Assembly (NCBI RefSeq): GCF_010994755.1
Contig: NZ_WHSB02000014.1
Span: 1 to 64,000, forward strand
Direction of reading: 5' to 3'
Source: Shinella lacus
GTDB taxonomy: Bacteria > Pseudomonadota > Alphaproteobacteria > Rhizobiales > Rhizobiaceae
Length of the DNA: 64,000 bases
The notes beneath the pieces are model-generated. The model was not told where the DNA came from. It was given only the letters and a program-made list of their open reading frames with translations, and ran no database searches. The translations under genes were made by a program, and so were the position numbers. This document shows, piece after piece, positions 43,366-51,843 of the stretch. The stretch's first letter is position 1. Every line of letters begins with the position of its first letter.

Positions 43366-43685
43366 TGTTGTCCCTCGCGTTCGAACGTATGTCCACAACA
43401 CTCCTGGAGTTCAGGGAAATGAGCAGGTCTCTCTATCGGTATCTCCTAACACGGTTGGAGAACAACGAACCAACGATCGCTTCGCTCGAGCAGACGATTG
43501 AGGACATCAAGGCAATATTAGCTGCCAGCAACGTCCCGATCCCGGAGGGGCTCGCTCAACTCCACCAGTCCGGCACCATCAAGATCATCGATGATGTCCC
43601 AGCTGGAAAGATCGAGACAATTCTCATGGCGAGAGCAGATCGTGCCGGCGCAAGCGAACCGTCACGAACGGGGGAAGTAAAGTAG
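43365..43685 (+). CDS. Hypothetical helical protein coupled to the small membrane protein
   Basis: 106 residues from ATG 43365. The N-terminal half is helical (FERMSTTLLEFREMSRSLYR, LENNEPTIASLEQTIEDIKA) and the rest carries PIPEGLAQLHQSGTIKIIDD. No membrane segment or signal peptide. Its start overlaps the upstream stop, so both proteins may act together. The function is unknown. Confidence 0.65.
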   Translation: MLSLAFERMSTTLLEFREMSRSLYRYLLTRLENNEPTIASLEQTIEDIKAILAASNVPIPEGLAQLHQSGTIKIIDDVPAGKIETILMARADRAGASEPSRTGEVK

Positions 43686-43836
43686 CCAGTGCGGAAGCGC
43701 TTTCGAAGACGCGGCAAGGACGACGACGCCGCTGGCGCAGCATTCACAATTTTGAGCGTTTGACAGCCGGTCTCACGATATAGAGAGAACCAGACGCCTC
43801 CTTTCGCGTTCCAAACGCGAACACGGGGAGTGACCC

Positions 43837-44679
43837 ATGAATCGACGAATTGGCTTTCAAATCCTGGCACGCAGTGGTTATGTCGCTCGAGGGATCGTGT
43901 TCCTTCTTCTGGCGGCTTTGGCACTGTACACGGGAACTGCGACGACGAAATCTGCGCTCGATTCCCTGCTTGACCAACCATTCGGCCGGTTATGGCTTGG
44001 GCTGATTGGCTTAGGCCTTGTTGGGTTCGTGGCCTGGCGACTGGCGCAATCGATCGCTAACGCTGACAATCACGAGCAGGACTTCAAGGGCTACACGGTC
44101 AGGGCCATGTTGTTTGGCAGCGCGGCGGTTTACATAAGCCTCGCGTACTACAGCTTTGACCACGCGTTTGGCATTGCGGCTGCACGAAGCTCCGACGGTG
44201 AAAAGGACCTCGCCGGTTGGGCAATGGCGCAACCGTTTGGTCGCTACTTCGCAGCGTTGATCGGGTCCGGTTTCTTGGTCGGGGGCGTGGTCACGGTCGC
44301 AAAAGGCGTGATGGGAAAATACGAGCGATACCTTGAACCGCAGGCAAGGGGTAGCACGCTGATAAAAATCATCTGCGTGTACGGGCTTGGCGCTCGCGGC
44401 GTCCTGTTTGCGGTCGCCGGTGTATTCTTCTGTTATGCGGCGTTCACTCTCGATCCTCAACAAGCAGGCAGCCTTGCTGATGCACTCATTTGGTTGCGTC
44501 AACTGCCGTTTGGAGGGATCCTCTATGTACTGGCGGCACTAGGTCTATTCTCATTTGGCGGATACAATCTTATCGAGGCACGGTATCGGTTGGTCCACGC
44601 GCCCGATCTGGGTGACGCGCGAAAAGCGGTTTCGCCGAACGAACAGTCCGGATTAGAAGATTGCCCTCCCCGGCGGTAA
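43837..44679 (+). CDS. DUF1206 membrane protein
   Basis: 280 residues. It contains three repeats of a two-helix unit, typical of DUF1206, each starting with an (A/G)RSGY(V)ARG(I)VF-like motif: LARSGYVARGIVFLLLAALA, YTVRAMLFGSAAVYISLAYY and VYGLGARGVLFAVAGVFFCY. Each is followed by a segment like LLDQPFGRLWLGLIGLGLVG. There are six membrane helices. It is located in the inner membrane; the function is not known. The tail is polar. The ATG follows GGGGAGTGACCC. Confidence 0.9.
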   Translation: MNRRIGFQILARSGYVARGIVFLLLAALALYTGTATTKSALDSLLDQPFGRLWLGLIGLGLVGFVAWRLAQSIANADNHEQDFKGYTVRAMLFGSAAVYISLAYYSFDHAFGIAAARSSDGEKDLAGWAMAQPFGRYFAALIGSGFLVGGVVTVAKGVMGKYERYLEPQARGSTLIKIICVYGLGARGVLFAVAGVFFCYAAFTLDPQQAGSLADALIWLRQLPFGGILYVLAALGLFSFGGYNLIEARYRLVHAPDLGDARKAVSPNEQSGLEDCPPRR

Positions 44680-44772
44680 AAGCTGGGCGTCTGGTCCGCT
44701 ACCGTACAGAGCTCGCTTAACGGACGATTCAGTTACCTGTACTACGGTTGCCGGCTGACGCTGAACGCAGGC

Positions 44773-46995
44773 ATGACGCCGAGCAACCGCCCGATGTGTG
44801 GGCATCCTTGTCGTCATGGATTGACTATGACCGTTACTCCGCGACTTCGCGCCCGCCTTTTTGCCGTCTCGATGACGAGCGCACTAATTTTATCAACGCT
44901 CGGTGGACTAGCATATGTCGTGTCAGCCGCAATCTCCTCCATGGCTGCATCGGCTGACGAGATGGACGATATGCGCGCGCTGGCAGCAGCGAAAGGCGCT
45001 TTAGACGCGTTGAGAAAACAACTGGGCGCAACCGTCAGAGACAACGCCTATTGGGACGACGCTTACTTAAGCCTTAAGGGAAATGGAGCGCAGGCCTGGG
45101 CAACTGAAAACTGGGGAGCCACAACCGCTGATTACCCATTGTATGATACCGCAATCGTTTTAGACGCGGCAGGTAGCGCCTTAATGGCCTACCATAAGGG
45201 CATAACCCTGACCGACGAAGCTGTTGAGCGTTTCTTTCTCGGTAAGCTTCCCAAAATCGTTGCCGCCGCGCGTGATGTTGAATATGCCGCGGACGACCTT
45301 CCTGTCGCTTTTGCAAAAACGAGCGAGGGGATGGCACTGGTTGGCGCGGCGGCAATTCAGCCAGCCGATGATGCCGAATTTGACATGAAAAACGCCAACG
45401 TGCTCCTCTTTTCTAAGCAGATGAGTGCGAACGTCGTAGCCGAGATCGCTCGGACATTCAGTATTGCAGGTCTGGCAGTGGAGGTTGGGCTGGGAAACCC
45501 AGCGATGCTGCATGCAGACGTGCTGGATATTGACGGCCATGAGATCGGAAGGGTGACGTGGCCGCCGATGCATCCTGGGACTGCAAGCTATATTCGTGCG
45601 CGGCCAACGATTATCCTAGCTGCAATAGTGCTCGTATCTGTCCTCCTAGCTGTGGTGATCTGCGGACTCTTGATATTTCGTGGCCTGCGGAAAAGTGAAC
45701 AGGTCTCTAGATACAAGGCACGCCATGATGCCCTTACAGGCCTTTGGAACCGAGCTGGGTGCCTGGAACAGCTCGATGAAATGCTACGTCCCGAGACTGG
45801 AGGATCCAATGCAAACCTATATATCCTTGACCTTGACGGCTTCAAACCAGTTAACGACGCGTGGGGACACCCGGTTGGCGATAAACTGATTAACGCAGTT
45901 GCCGTGAGACTCCTAGAGGGCCTTCCTGTAAGCGCTATCGTGGCACGTCTCGGTGGCGATGAATTCGCGGTACTGAGCGCAACCGATAATATCGGATCCA
46001 ATTTCACCGTGCATGAAACCATCCTCCGCGCGCTATCGATACCGTTCAAAATCGAGGGGAGAACGATAGAGATCGGTGGCAGTATCGGCTGGGCAAGGGC
46101 CGGGAACGGTGCGCTGGACAGCACTGAACTTCTCCGGCGCGCTGATCTCGCTTTATACCGGGCAAAGAGCGTCGGGCGAGGTGTAGCGGTTGAATACGAA
46201 CCCGGCTTGGACGAAGAAGCGATCTGGCATGCTGAACTCGAGCAAGAGCTGCGCCTGGGTCTCCTGGCAGGCGAAATCCACGTCGTATTCCAACCATTGA
46301 TCGAGGCATCCACCCGCGAGATCGGAGGCGTGGAAGCTCTCGCACGATGGACCAGTCCGACACGAGGACCGATATCGCCAGAGACCTTTATTGGCGTCGC
46401 TGAAAAGGCCGGTTTGATCGATCAACTCGGTCTTCAGGTCTTGCGAATGGCAATTCAAGAGAGTGCACAATGGCCGTCTATAGGGGTGGCCGTGAATATC
46501 TCTCCTCTTCAACTAAAGAACCCCTATCTCTGCAGGCAGATCAAAGAGGTGCTCGAGGAATATCGTTTCCACCCCGCTCGCCTGACAATCGAGGTAACTG
46601 AAGGGGTATTTATCTCTAATCCAGACCAGGCAAAGCGAGCGTTTGACGGATTGCGTAAACTGGGGGTCAAGATCGCACTCGATGACTTCGGATGCGGCTA
46701 TGCCAGTATTGGCACACTAAGAGAGTTCGGATTTGATAGCATGAAAATCGACCGCTCCCTCGTCTTCAACCTTGACAAGGAGGGCAATGGCGGAGCTGTG
46801 CTGCATGCAACGATAGCCCTTGCGAACGCGTTGAATCTGCCTGTAACGGCAGAAGGAATCGAGACCGAAGCGCAGGCTACGGCCGTTCGCCTGTCGGGTT
46901 GCGACCGTCTCCAGGGTTACCTCTTCAGCAAACCAGTCGATGCAACAGAAATCACACGACGGTACTTCAAGGAACACCAACAATTGGTCTGCTAA
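44773..46995 (+). CDS. CHASE4-GGDEF-EAL cyclic-di-GMP signalling protein
   Basis: 740 residues from ATG 44773, or 722 from ATG 44827. Membrane helix 1 (VSMTSALILSTLGGLAYVVS), a periplasmic CHASE4-type sensor with VRDNAYWDDAYL, and helix 2 (IILAAIVLVSVLLAVVICGL) lead to a GGDEF domain with intact GGDEF near residues 394-398 and an EAL domain with EAL at about 521. The EAL side has NISPLQL, IALDDFGCGYASIG, MKIDRSLV and TAEGIETEAQ, so both diguanylate cyclase and phosphodiesterase sites look complete. It makes or degrades cyclic di-GMP in response to a periplasmic signal. It stands alone. Confidence 0.94.
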   Translation: MTPSNRPMCGHPCRHGLTMTVTPRLRARLFAVSMTSALILSTLGGLAYVVSAAISSMAASADEMDDMRALAAAKGALDALRKQLGATVRDNAYWDDAYLSLKGNGAQAWATENWGATTADYPLYDTAIVLDAAGSALMAYHKGITLTDEAVERFFLGKLPKIVAAARDVEYAADDLPVAFAKTSEGMALVGAAAIQPADDAEFDMKNANVLLFSKQMSANVVAEIARTFSIAGLAVEVGLGNPAMLHADVLDIDGHEIGRVTWPPMHPGTASYIRARPTIILAAIVLVSVLLAVVICGLLIFRGLRKSEQVSRYKARHDALTGLWNRAGCLEQLDEMLRPETGGSNANLYILDLDGFKPVNDAWGHPVGDKLINAVAVRLLEGLPVSAIVARLGGDEFAVLSATDNIGSNFTVHETILRALSIPFKIEGRTIEIGGSIGWARAGNGALDSTELLRRADLALYRAKSVGRGVAVEYEPGLDEEAIWHAELEQELRLGLLAGEIHVVFQPLIEASTREIGGVEALARWTSPTRGPISPETFIGVAEKAGLIDQLGLQVLRMAIQESAQWPSIGVAVNISPLQLKNPYLCRQIKEVLEEYRFHPARLTIEVTEGVFISNPDQAKRAFDGLRKLGVKIALDDFGCGYASIGTLREFGFDSMKIDRSLVFNLDKEGNGGAVLHATIALANALNLPVTAEGIETEAQATAVRLSGCDRLQGYLFSKPVDATEITRRYFKEHQQLVC

Positions 46996-47125
46996 TCGGC
47001 ACGTTTTCGAAATGTCTTCCGTGGCTCGCCTAGGCCATATGACCCGACCCAAAGCTGCCTATCGTATCCGGTTCCGTGTTTATCGGCTTTTTGCCCCAGT
47101 GGAGACAAGGGCGGTAACGTCGACG

Positions 47126-47323
47126 TCAAACCGTTCTACGATTTTTGACGTCCTCCCACGGGCCGGTTCGACTAAATGCAGCAAAAAAGAGCTGCTTCCG
47201 GTGATGCTGTTGCTCAATCTCAGGTCCCGAAATCTTCTGTCCGACGTAGATTCCGTAATGGACTATGTATCCCTCGACCAAAACAGCATGCTTCACCGTG
47301 ACTTTCACTGGGGTGATGGTCAT
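47126..47323 (-). CDS. Small hypothetical protein with a strong ribosome binding site
   Basis: 65 residues (MTITPVKVTVKHAVLVEGYI, then VHYGIYVGQKISGPEIEQQ). The ATG at 47323 is preceded by GCGGAGGAAACCA, a near-ideal site, which is the main reason to call it. No family is recognised. The end may be scrambled. Confidence 0.4.
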   Translation of the reverse strand: MTITPVKVTVKHAVLVEGYIVHYGIYVGQKISGPEIEQQHHRKQLFFAAFSRTGPWEDVKNRRTV

Positions 47324-48122
47324 TGGTTTCCTCCGCTTGGCAGCTTTGACACGGACCTGGCGGAAGCAAAAACTCGATTATATGGTAAAGGCCTATGTCG
47401 TAAGCACTGGGATGCCTCAATAGCCATTTTCTTTTACACCGTCATGAAGAAGCTCGGGATCAAAATCAGCCGGGCGATGGGCATCAGGTGTACTCGAGCA
47501 CTTCTATGACCGCCCCTTAAGTCGATCGTTGCCGGCACTCAATCCTGTGTAAACGGTGTATGAAATTAGTACGAATATCGACAGTGGCTCGAGGGAATTA
47601 AGGTTTTGAAGACCAAAAGGCCTTGCGCAATCTCCGGTAGCTTGGATCGATCGAACAGAAGGATAGGTTGGCCGAGCTCCAGGATGGAGCCTGATTCGAG
47701 GAATGAACATGCCGCACCGGTACCTTCGCCGCATCGCGCCAAAACACGCGCCGGCCGACGATCTGGCTCGTGCAATTGCCGATATAGATGAACGACTTGA
47801 GCAAATTAGACACGCCAACGAGCCCATTCCATTTGACGCCTATCGCGCTCGGCGAATTCTGGGAGAGGCACATGCCCGCTGCTCCAAGCGAGTGGGGCCC
47901 CCTATCCCCATACTTTCCAACACACGAGCTGCACGGATCGATTCGATACCTAGATCAGATCGATCCCGCAGGGACCCGGTTGAGCGTCACGAGGCGCTCC
48001 CGGGTTTTCCCTATCCACCATCCGAGCCCCAAGATTTAACGGGTTGTCTTACGCCGATGCCGAGGACAGATTTGCGTTTCCGCAAATCAGTATGCGGCTT
48101 GCATGCCTATGAAGGGACAACT
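47324..48122. other. Stretch without a convincing gene
   Basis: About 800 bases. An open frame from 47703 runs in the same frame into the small protein at 48123, but its sequence beyond residue 65 has the composition of noncoding DNA. No repeat or terminator was seen. Confidence 0.35.
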
Positions 48123-48245
48123 ATGGCCTACGACTGGACCGGCGAAACGACGCGTAAACGCAATCGATTGAAGCTGGCAATGAGCATAGTCCTGAGCCTC
48201 ACCATCGTTCTCGGTATCCCCGCGGCGCTCTCACCGTTCATGTGA
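48123..48245 (+). CDS. Very small single-helix membrane protein
   Basis: 40 residues (MAYDWTGETTRKRNRLKLAM, then the helix SIVLSLTIVLGIPAALSPFM). GAAGGGACAACT before the ATG is a fair ribosome site. The positive charges before the helix predict a cytoplasmic N-terminus. It resembles small rhizobial membrane peptides; the role is unknown. Confidence 0.5.
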   Translation: MAYDWTGETTRKRNRLKLAMSIVLSLTIVLGIPAALSPFM

Positions 48246-48444
48246 AACGCAACTAATGAAACCGCACAAAGGCAAGCCAGGCACCGCCCATTCTTAGGAC
48301 TTACTCACACTTTAAAGCTTACTGTCGAGCCTGCCAAATTATCTGCTGATGGTCGGTTTGGCGCATTTTGTCGGCGTGCATAGATGGAAATCGCGGAGTT
48401 GAGCGCAATCGTCCATGCGCCTCTCAAACCGTTGAAGTCAGCGC

Positions 48445-49461
48445 GACCACGATTGCGTCCTTGCCGTCGTCGTCCAGGCGGTCTTCCTGATCGGCAGTGG
48501 GGCGCTGAAAAACAACGTCACGGTTGCCATCGCGGCGGCAGCGTTCGTAGCGCTCTTTTTTCCTCGACGTGCCCTTCCCGCTGATCATCGTCGCGGCCGG
48601 GCTTGTAGGCTACATCGGGGGGCGGGCGGGCGGGCGGGTCTTCCTGCGTTCAAGGCAGGCTGGGCACAAGTCGGGATCGGGCAAGATACTGGAAGACAGC
48701 AATTCCGTTCTCGGCGAGGATATCCCGCATCACGCCAGGCCCAATCTCGCCTGGTCGCTCGAGACCTCCGGTGCTCTGGCGGCGCTCTGGCTCATTCCCG
48801 TCGCGGGGCTGGTCCTGGCGCTCGGCTGGGACACCGTGTTCTCGAAGATCGCTCTGTTCTTCAGCCAGATGGCCGTCGTGACCTTCGGCGGCGCCTATGC
48901 GGTCCTTGCCTACGTGGCTCAGGCTGCCGTGGAAAACCACGGCTGGCTCCGTCCGGGAGAAATGCTCGATGGCCTTGGCATGGCCGAGACGACGCCCGGT
49001 CCGCTCATCATGGTGACGCAGTTTGTCGGTTTTCTCGCGGGCTATCGCGATCCGGGGGCACTGTCTCCTCTGGCAGCGGCGACGTTTGGCGCGATCTTGA
49101 CGACCTGGGTGACCTCCCTGCCAAGCTCCTCTGGATATTCGCCGGGGCGCCCCTCATCGAGAAAATGCGCGGCAACGTCGCGCTCGGCGGCGCGATGTCG
49201 GCAATCACGGCGGCGGTCGTCGGAGTCATTCCTAACCTCGCAGTCTGGTTCGGCACAAACGTGCCGTTCGCCAAGGTCAAGTCTGTCGCCCTAGGTCCGC
49301 TCACCTTCGACGCGCCTGTCCCCGGATCGCTGCTCCTGCCGTCGCTGGTCCTGACCGTGTTGGCAGCGCTCGCCATCTTTCGTCTCTGCGTGTCCGTCAT
49401 CGCGGTCCTAGCGATGTCGGCCGCTGTCGGGAGCGGCTGGCAATTGGTCATGCGAGGCTAG
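48445..49461 (+). pseudogene. chrA: Chromate transporter ChrA, truncated and twice frameshifted
   Basis: Three successive frames give the later part of ChrA. Frame one holds LAVVVQAVFLIGSGALKNNV, then TVAIAAAAFVALF. An extra T in a run of six (48556-48561) shifts it, and frame two continues LDVPFPLIIVAAGLVGYIGG, FFSQMAVVTFGGAYAVLAYV and LGMAETTPGPLIMVTQFVGF to about 49115. A second shift near 49120 leads to frame three: KLLWIFAGAPLIEKMRGNVA and the end WFGTNVPFAKV...WQLVMRG. Roughly the first third of the protein is missing. The central FGG and TPGP motifs of the second half survive. It cannot make an intact chromate pump. Confidence 0.85.
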
Positions 49462-49576
49462 GGATAGGAACGCGTCCATGACGGGAACTGCGGCGAGAAA
49501 CTCAAATCCAAATGGCTGCGAGATCTCTTTTGGTCTAGGAGGGATACGAACTGCCGCCCCGCCGATTGGAGTCGAA

Positions 49577-49870
49577 TCACCCGCCTGGCAATGAGTCCGG
49601 CCATTCCTGCGCACCATGTAGGACGCGAAGAATACGGATTGTTGTCTCGGCAACGGTATATGCCACGATATAAGGCGTGCCGTTGATCACAAGTTCGCGC
49701 GTCCCGGCAATCCTACCAACGCGCCCGCTCGCGGGAAAATCGATTAGGCGACGAGTGGCGCCCACGATCCGTTCGTCGATCAAGATGGCGGCTGAAGGAT
49801 TGACTGCCTCAGTATATGTGAAAATGCCGTCGCGATCCGATAATGCAAACGCAGACCAAGTGAGCTTCAC
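49577..49870 (-). CDS. ParE/RelE-superfamily toxin
   Basis: 97 residues with the compact fold of the superfamily: LTWSAFALSDRDGIFTYTEA, ATRRLIDFPASGRVGRIAGT, RELVINGTPYIVAYTVAETT and IRILRVLHGAQEWP. The end RILRVLHGAQ is the classic ParE-like signature. It would inhibit growth by targeting gyrase or mRNA unless bound by the antitoxin. Its start overlaps the antitoxin stop by four bases. Confidence 0.93.
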   Translation of the reverse strand: MKLTWSAFALSDRDGIFTYTEAVNPSAAILIDERIVGATRRLIDFPASGRVGRIAGTRELVINGTPYIVAYTVAETTIRILRVLHGAQEWPDSLPGG

Positions 49871-50175
49871 GATTTGGATGCAACGGATTTGCGACGGGCC
49901 GCCGCTCGACGTTGCGCAAAATGCGAACCGACTTCTTCATCGGACACATCTGGTCGAGTATCGCTCAACGCTTCGAGCACCCTCGCGCGAAACCAAGCAT
50001 CATGCGCTTCACTTCTCGAAAGAAGCTCAAGTGGCAGCGCACCCTCGTTGGCTGTACGGGTTAGCAAAATACGGACCGCATCAGATACCGTAAGTCCCAT
50101 GCTCTCAAGCACGGCGGAGGCACGGTCCCGAACGTCGGAATCAATGCGTGTTTGGACAAGAGCGTTTGCAGCCAT
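49867..50175 (-). CDS. RelB/DinJ-family antitoxin
   Basis: 102 residues. The N-terminal ribbon-helix-helix is clear: LVQTRIDSDVRDRASAVLES, then MGLTVSDAVRILLTRTANEG. The C-terminal half neutralises the toxin. It should bind its own promoter; an inverted repeat lies directly before the ATG (50178-50202). It is the first gene of the two-gene operon. Confidence 0.93.
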   Translation of the reverse strand: MAANALVQTRIDSDVRDRASAVLESMGLTVSDAVRILLTRTANEGALPLELLSRSEAHDAWFRARVLEALSDTRPDVSDEEVGSHFAQRRAAARRKSVASKS

Positions 50176-50177
50176 AG

Positions 50178-50202
50178 CTATCTCCCATATCTAAGGAGAT
50201 AG
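50178..50202. promoter_or_regulatory. Operator of the toxin-antitoxin operon
   Basis: CTATCTCC (50178-50185) and GGAGATAG (50195-50202) are perfect arms around nine bases, ending two bases from the antitoxin ATG. It also contains the ribosome binding site, so binding could block initiation of both transcription and translation. Confidence 0.6.
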
Positions 50203-50268
50203 TAATGCAATTGCATGACGAACGCCAGAGTGGAACTCAAACCATTTTCGCGCCGCCATGTGCTAATT

Positions 50269-50299
50269 AAGCTCTTGAAAGGACTCGAACCGCCGACCC
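50269..50299. repeat. 31-base element, copy 2 (partner at 29320-29350)
   Basis: AAGCTCTTGAAAGGACTCGA followed by ACCGCCGACCC, matching copy 1 at 28 of 31 bases in the same orientation. It contains GGACTCGAACC, the complement of a canonical tRNA T-loop, but no tRNA surrounds it. Confidence 0.5.
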
Positions 50300-50487
50300 C
50301 GCCGCTTAGTCGTTTTACTCAAGCCTAGTTTTTGGCCTACTACTTGCCGTCGGGAACCGCCGAGTTAGCAGCTGACAGTCTGCTCTCGTGACGAAATCAG
50401 AAATGCGGCCACCGTAGTGTTCGGACATTTGCGGGCCCAAGCGTGGGTCAGCCCTATCAGACTTTCGGCTCGCTTCAGTTGACAATC

Positions 50488-50517
50488 TCCATATATCCTA
50501 TAATCTGGATATATGGA
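50488..50517. promoter_or_regulatory. ArsR operator overlapping the arsR start codon
   Basis: TCCATATATCC (50488-50498) and GGATATATGGA (50507-50517) are perfect 11-bp arms. TTGACA at 50479 and TATAAT at 50499 form a short-spaced promoter inside it. The right arm includes the arsR ATG at 50513. Confidence 0.75.
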
Positions 50518-50866
50518 AAGCATCGCAGCAATAGCGGCGCTCGGCGCCTTGGCTCAAACAACGCGGCTGGAGACCTTCCGCCTCCTCGTGCGGCACGAAC
50601 CCGACGGTATACCCGCCGGTGAACTCGCCCGTCTCGTCGACGTGCCGCAGAACACCATGTCGGCGCATCTCGCGACGCTTTTGCGGGCAGGCCTGGTCAC
50701 GAGCGAGCGGCAGAGCCGATCGATCATTTATCGCGCCGACCTCAACCGCCTGCGTGAGCTGACGCTATTCCTGCTGAAGGACTGCTGCGGCGGATCGACG
50801 GAGCTTTGCGCCCCGCTGATCGCCGAATTGGCGCCCTGCTGCAGCCCGAAGGCGAAGGTGTCATGA
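50513..50866 (+). CDS. arsR: ArsR-family arsenic-responsive repressor
   Basis: 117 residues. Winged helix-turn-helix with IPAGELARLVDVPQNTMSAH, LATLLRAGLVTSERQSRSI. The C-terminal CC pairs (DCCGG, PCCSP) are likely As(III) ligands. It represses the ars operon until arsenite binds. The ATG lies inside the operator and has no ribosome binding site, so the mRNA is probably leaderless. The stop overlaps the next gene as ATGA. Confidence 0.93.
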   Translation: MESIAAIAALGALAQTTRLETFRLLVRHEPDGIPAGELARLVDVPQNTMSAHLATLLRAGLVTSERQSRSIIYRADLNRLRELTLFLLKDCCGGSTELCAPLIAELAPCCSPKAKVS

Positions 50867-51300
50867 GCACCATCAAGTTAGAGCAGATCACAGGCAGCGA
50901 TGCTGACCTCAAGGCGGCATTGACGGACGCCCATCTGCCTACCGATGACATAGAGGATAGTGGACGGACCTTCTTCAAGGCGCTGTCAGCGGATGGCCAG
51001 ATCGTTGGTTTCTCCGGTGTCGAGCGCTGCGATGGCAATTACCTCCTCCGTTCAGTCGTCTTGCATCCGGATCGACGCGGAACCGGCCTCGGCAAAGCCG
51101 TCGTCGAGGCGACGGTGGCGAGTCTCGACCCTGGCGGCGTCTTCCTCGTAACGACGAGCGCGGCTTCCTTCTTCGCGAGCATCGGATTTTCTGAAGTGCC
51201 GCGGGACAGCGTGCCTGCTGCGGTGCTGGCGACACGCCAGCTTTCCTCTATCTGCCCATCATCGGCGACCATTATGAAGCTTATCAAGCCGCCGAGCTAA
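50863..51300 (+). CDS. arsN2: GNAT-family protein ArsN2
   Basis: 145 residues from ATG 50863. The acetyl-CoA-binding motif is LHPDRRGTGLGKAVV, with strands IVGFSGVERCDGNYLLRSVV before it and a later VFLVTTSAASFFASIGF. ArsN-type proteins occur in ars operons; ArsN1 acetylates organoarsenicals such as arsinothricin, while the substrate of ArsN2 is less certain. Translational coupling to arsR is implied. Confidence 0.9.
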   Translation: MSTIKLEQITGSDADLKAALTDAHLPTDDIEDSGRTFFKALSADGQIVGFSGVERCDGNYLLRSVVLHPDRRGTGLGKAVVEATVASLDPGGVFLVTTSAASFFASIGFSEVPRDSVPAAVLATRQLSSICPSSATIMKLIKPPS

Positions 51301-51315
51301 CCACGGACCACGACC

Positions 51316-51843
51316 ATGACCGACAAAACCTACAACGTGCTGTTCCTCTGCACGGGCAATTCCGCTCGCTCTATTCTCGCCGAATCCATCCTCAACAAGG
51401 AAGGCGGCGGACAGTTCAAAGCCTTCTCGGCAGGCAGCCAGCCGAAGGGCGAGGTCAATCCGCATGCCCTGAAGGAACTGGAGGCACTCGGCTATCCATC
51501 GACGGGCTTCTCGTCGAAGAGCTGGGATGTGTTCGCGGGACCCGGTGCTCCACAGATGGATTTCATCTTCACGGTCTGCGACAGCGCCGCCGGCGAAGCT
51601 TGTCCGGTCTGGATCGGCCATCCGATGACGGCGCATTGGGGTGTCGAGGACCCGGCAGCCGCCGTCGGATCGGACGTCGAGATCCAACGTGCTTTCGCCC
51701 AGGCCGCCCGCTTCCTCAAGAACCGCATCACGGCCTTCATCAACCTCCCGCTTGCCTCGATCGATCGCATGGCGCTGGAGACCGGGCTCCGCCAGATCGG
51801 TGCGATGGAGGGTACGACCAGCCCCGAAGGAAAGTCCGCCTGA
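51316..51843 (+). CDS. arsC: Arsenate reductase, low-molecular-weight phosphatase type
   Basis: 175 residues. The P-loop with catalytic Cys12 is LFLCTGNSARS, and the general acid region is FIFTVCDSAAGEACPVWIGH. It reduces arsenate to arsenite in the cytoplasm. The length exceeds the minimal 130-residue enzymes because of a C-terminal helix (IQRAFAQAARFLKNRITAFI). The stop overlaps the ACR3 start as TGATG. Confidence 0.94.
   Translation: MTDKTYNVLFLCTGNSARSILAESILNKEGGGQFKAFSAGSQPKGEVNPHALKELEALGYPSTGFSSKSWDVFAGPGAPQMDFIFTVCDSAAGEACPVWIGHPMTAHWGVEDPAAAVGSDVEIQRAFAQAARFLKNRITAFINLPLASIDRMALETGLRQIGAMEGTTSPEGKSA

Noticed and set aside
43758-43790. TTGACA ... TATAG-like sigma-70 promoter before the DUF1206 gene
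   Set aside because: The spacing between the boxes is about 13 bases, too short for a normal sigma-70 promoter.
47703-48122. N-terminal extension of the small protein at 48123 (180-residue frame)
   Set aside because: Beyond about 65 residues the sequence has noncoding character, and a better ribosome site precedes the ATG at 48123.
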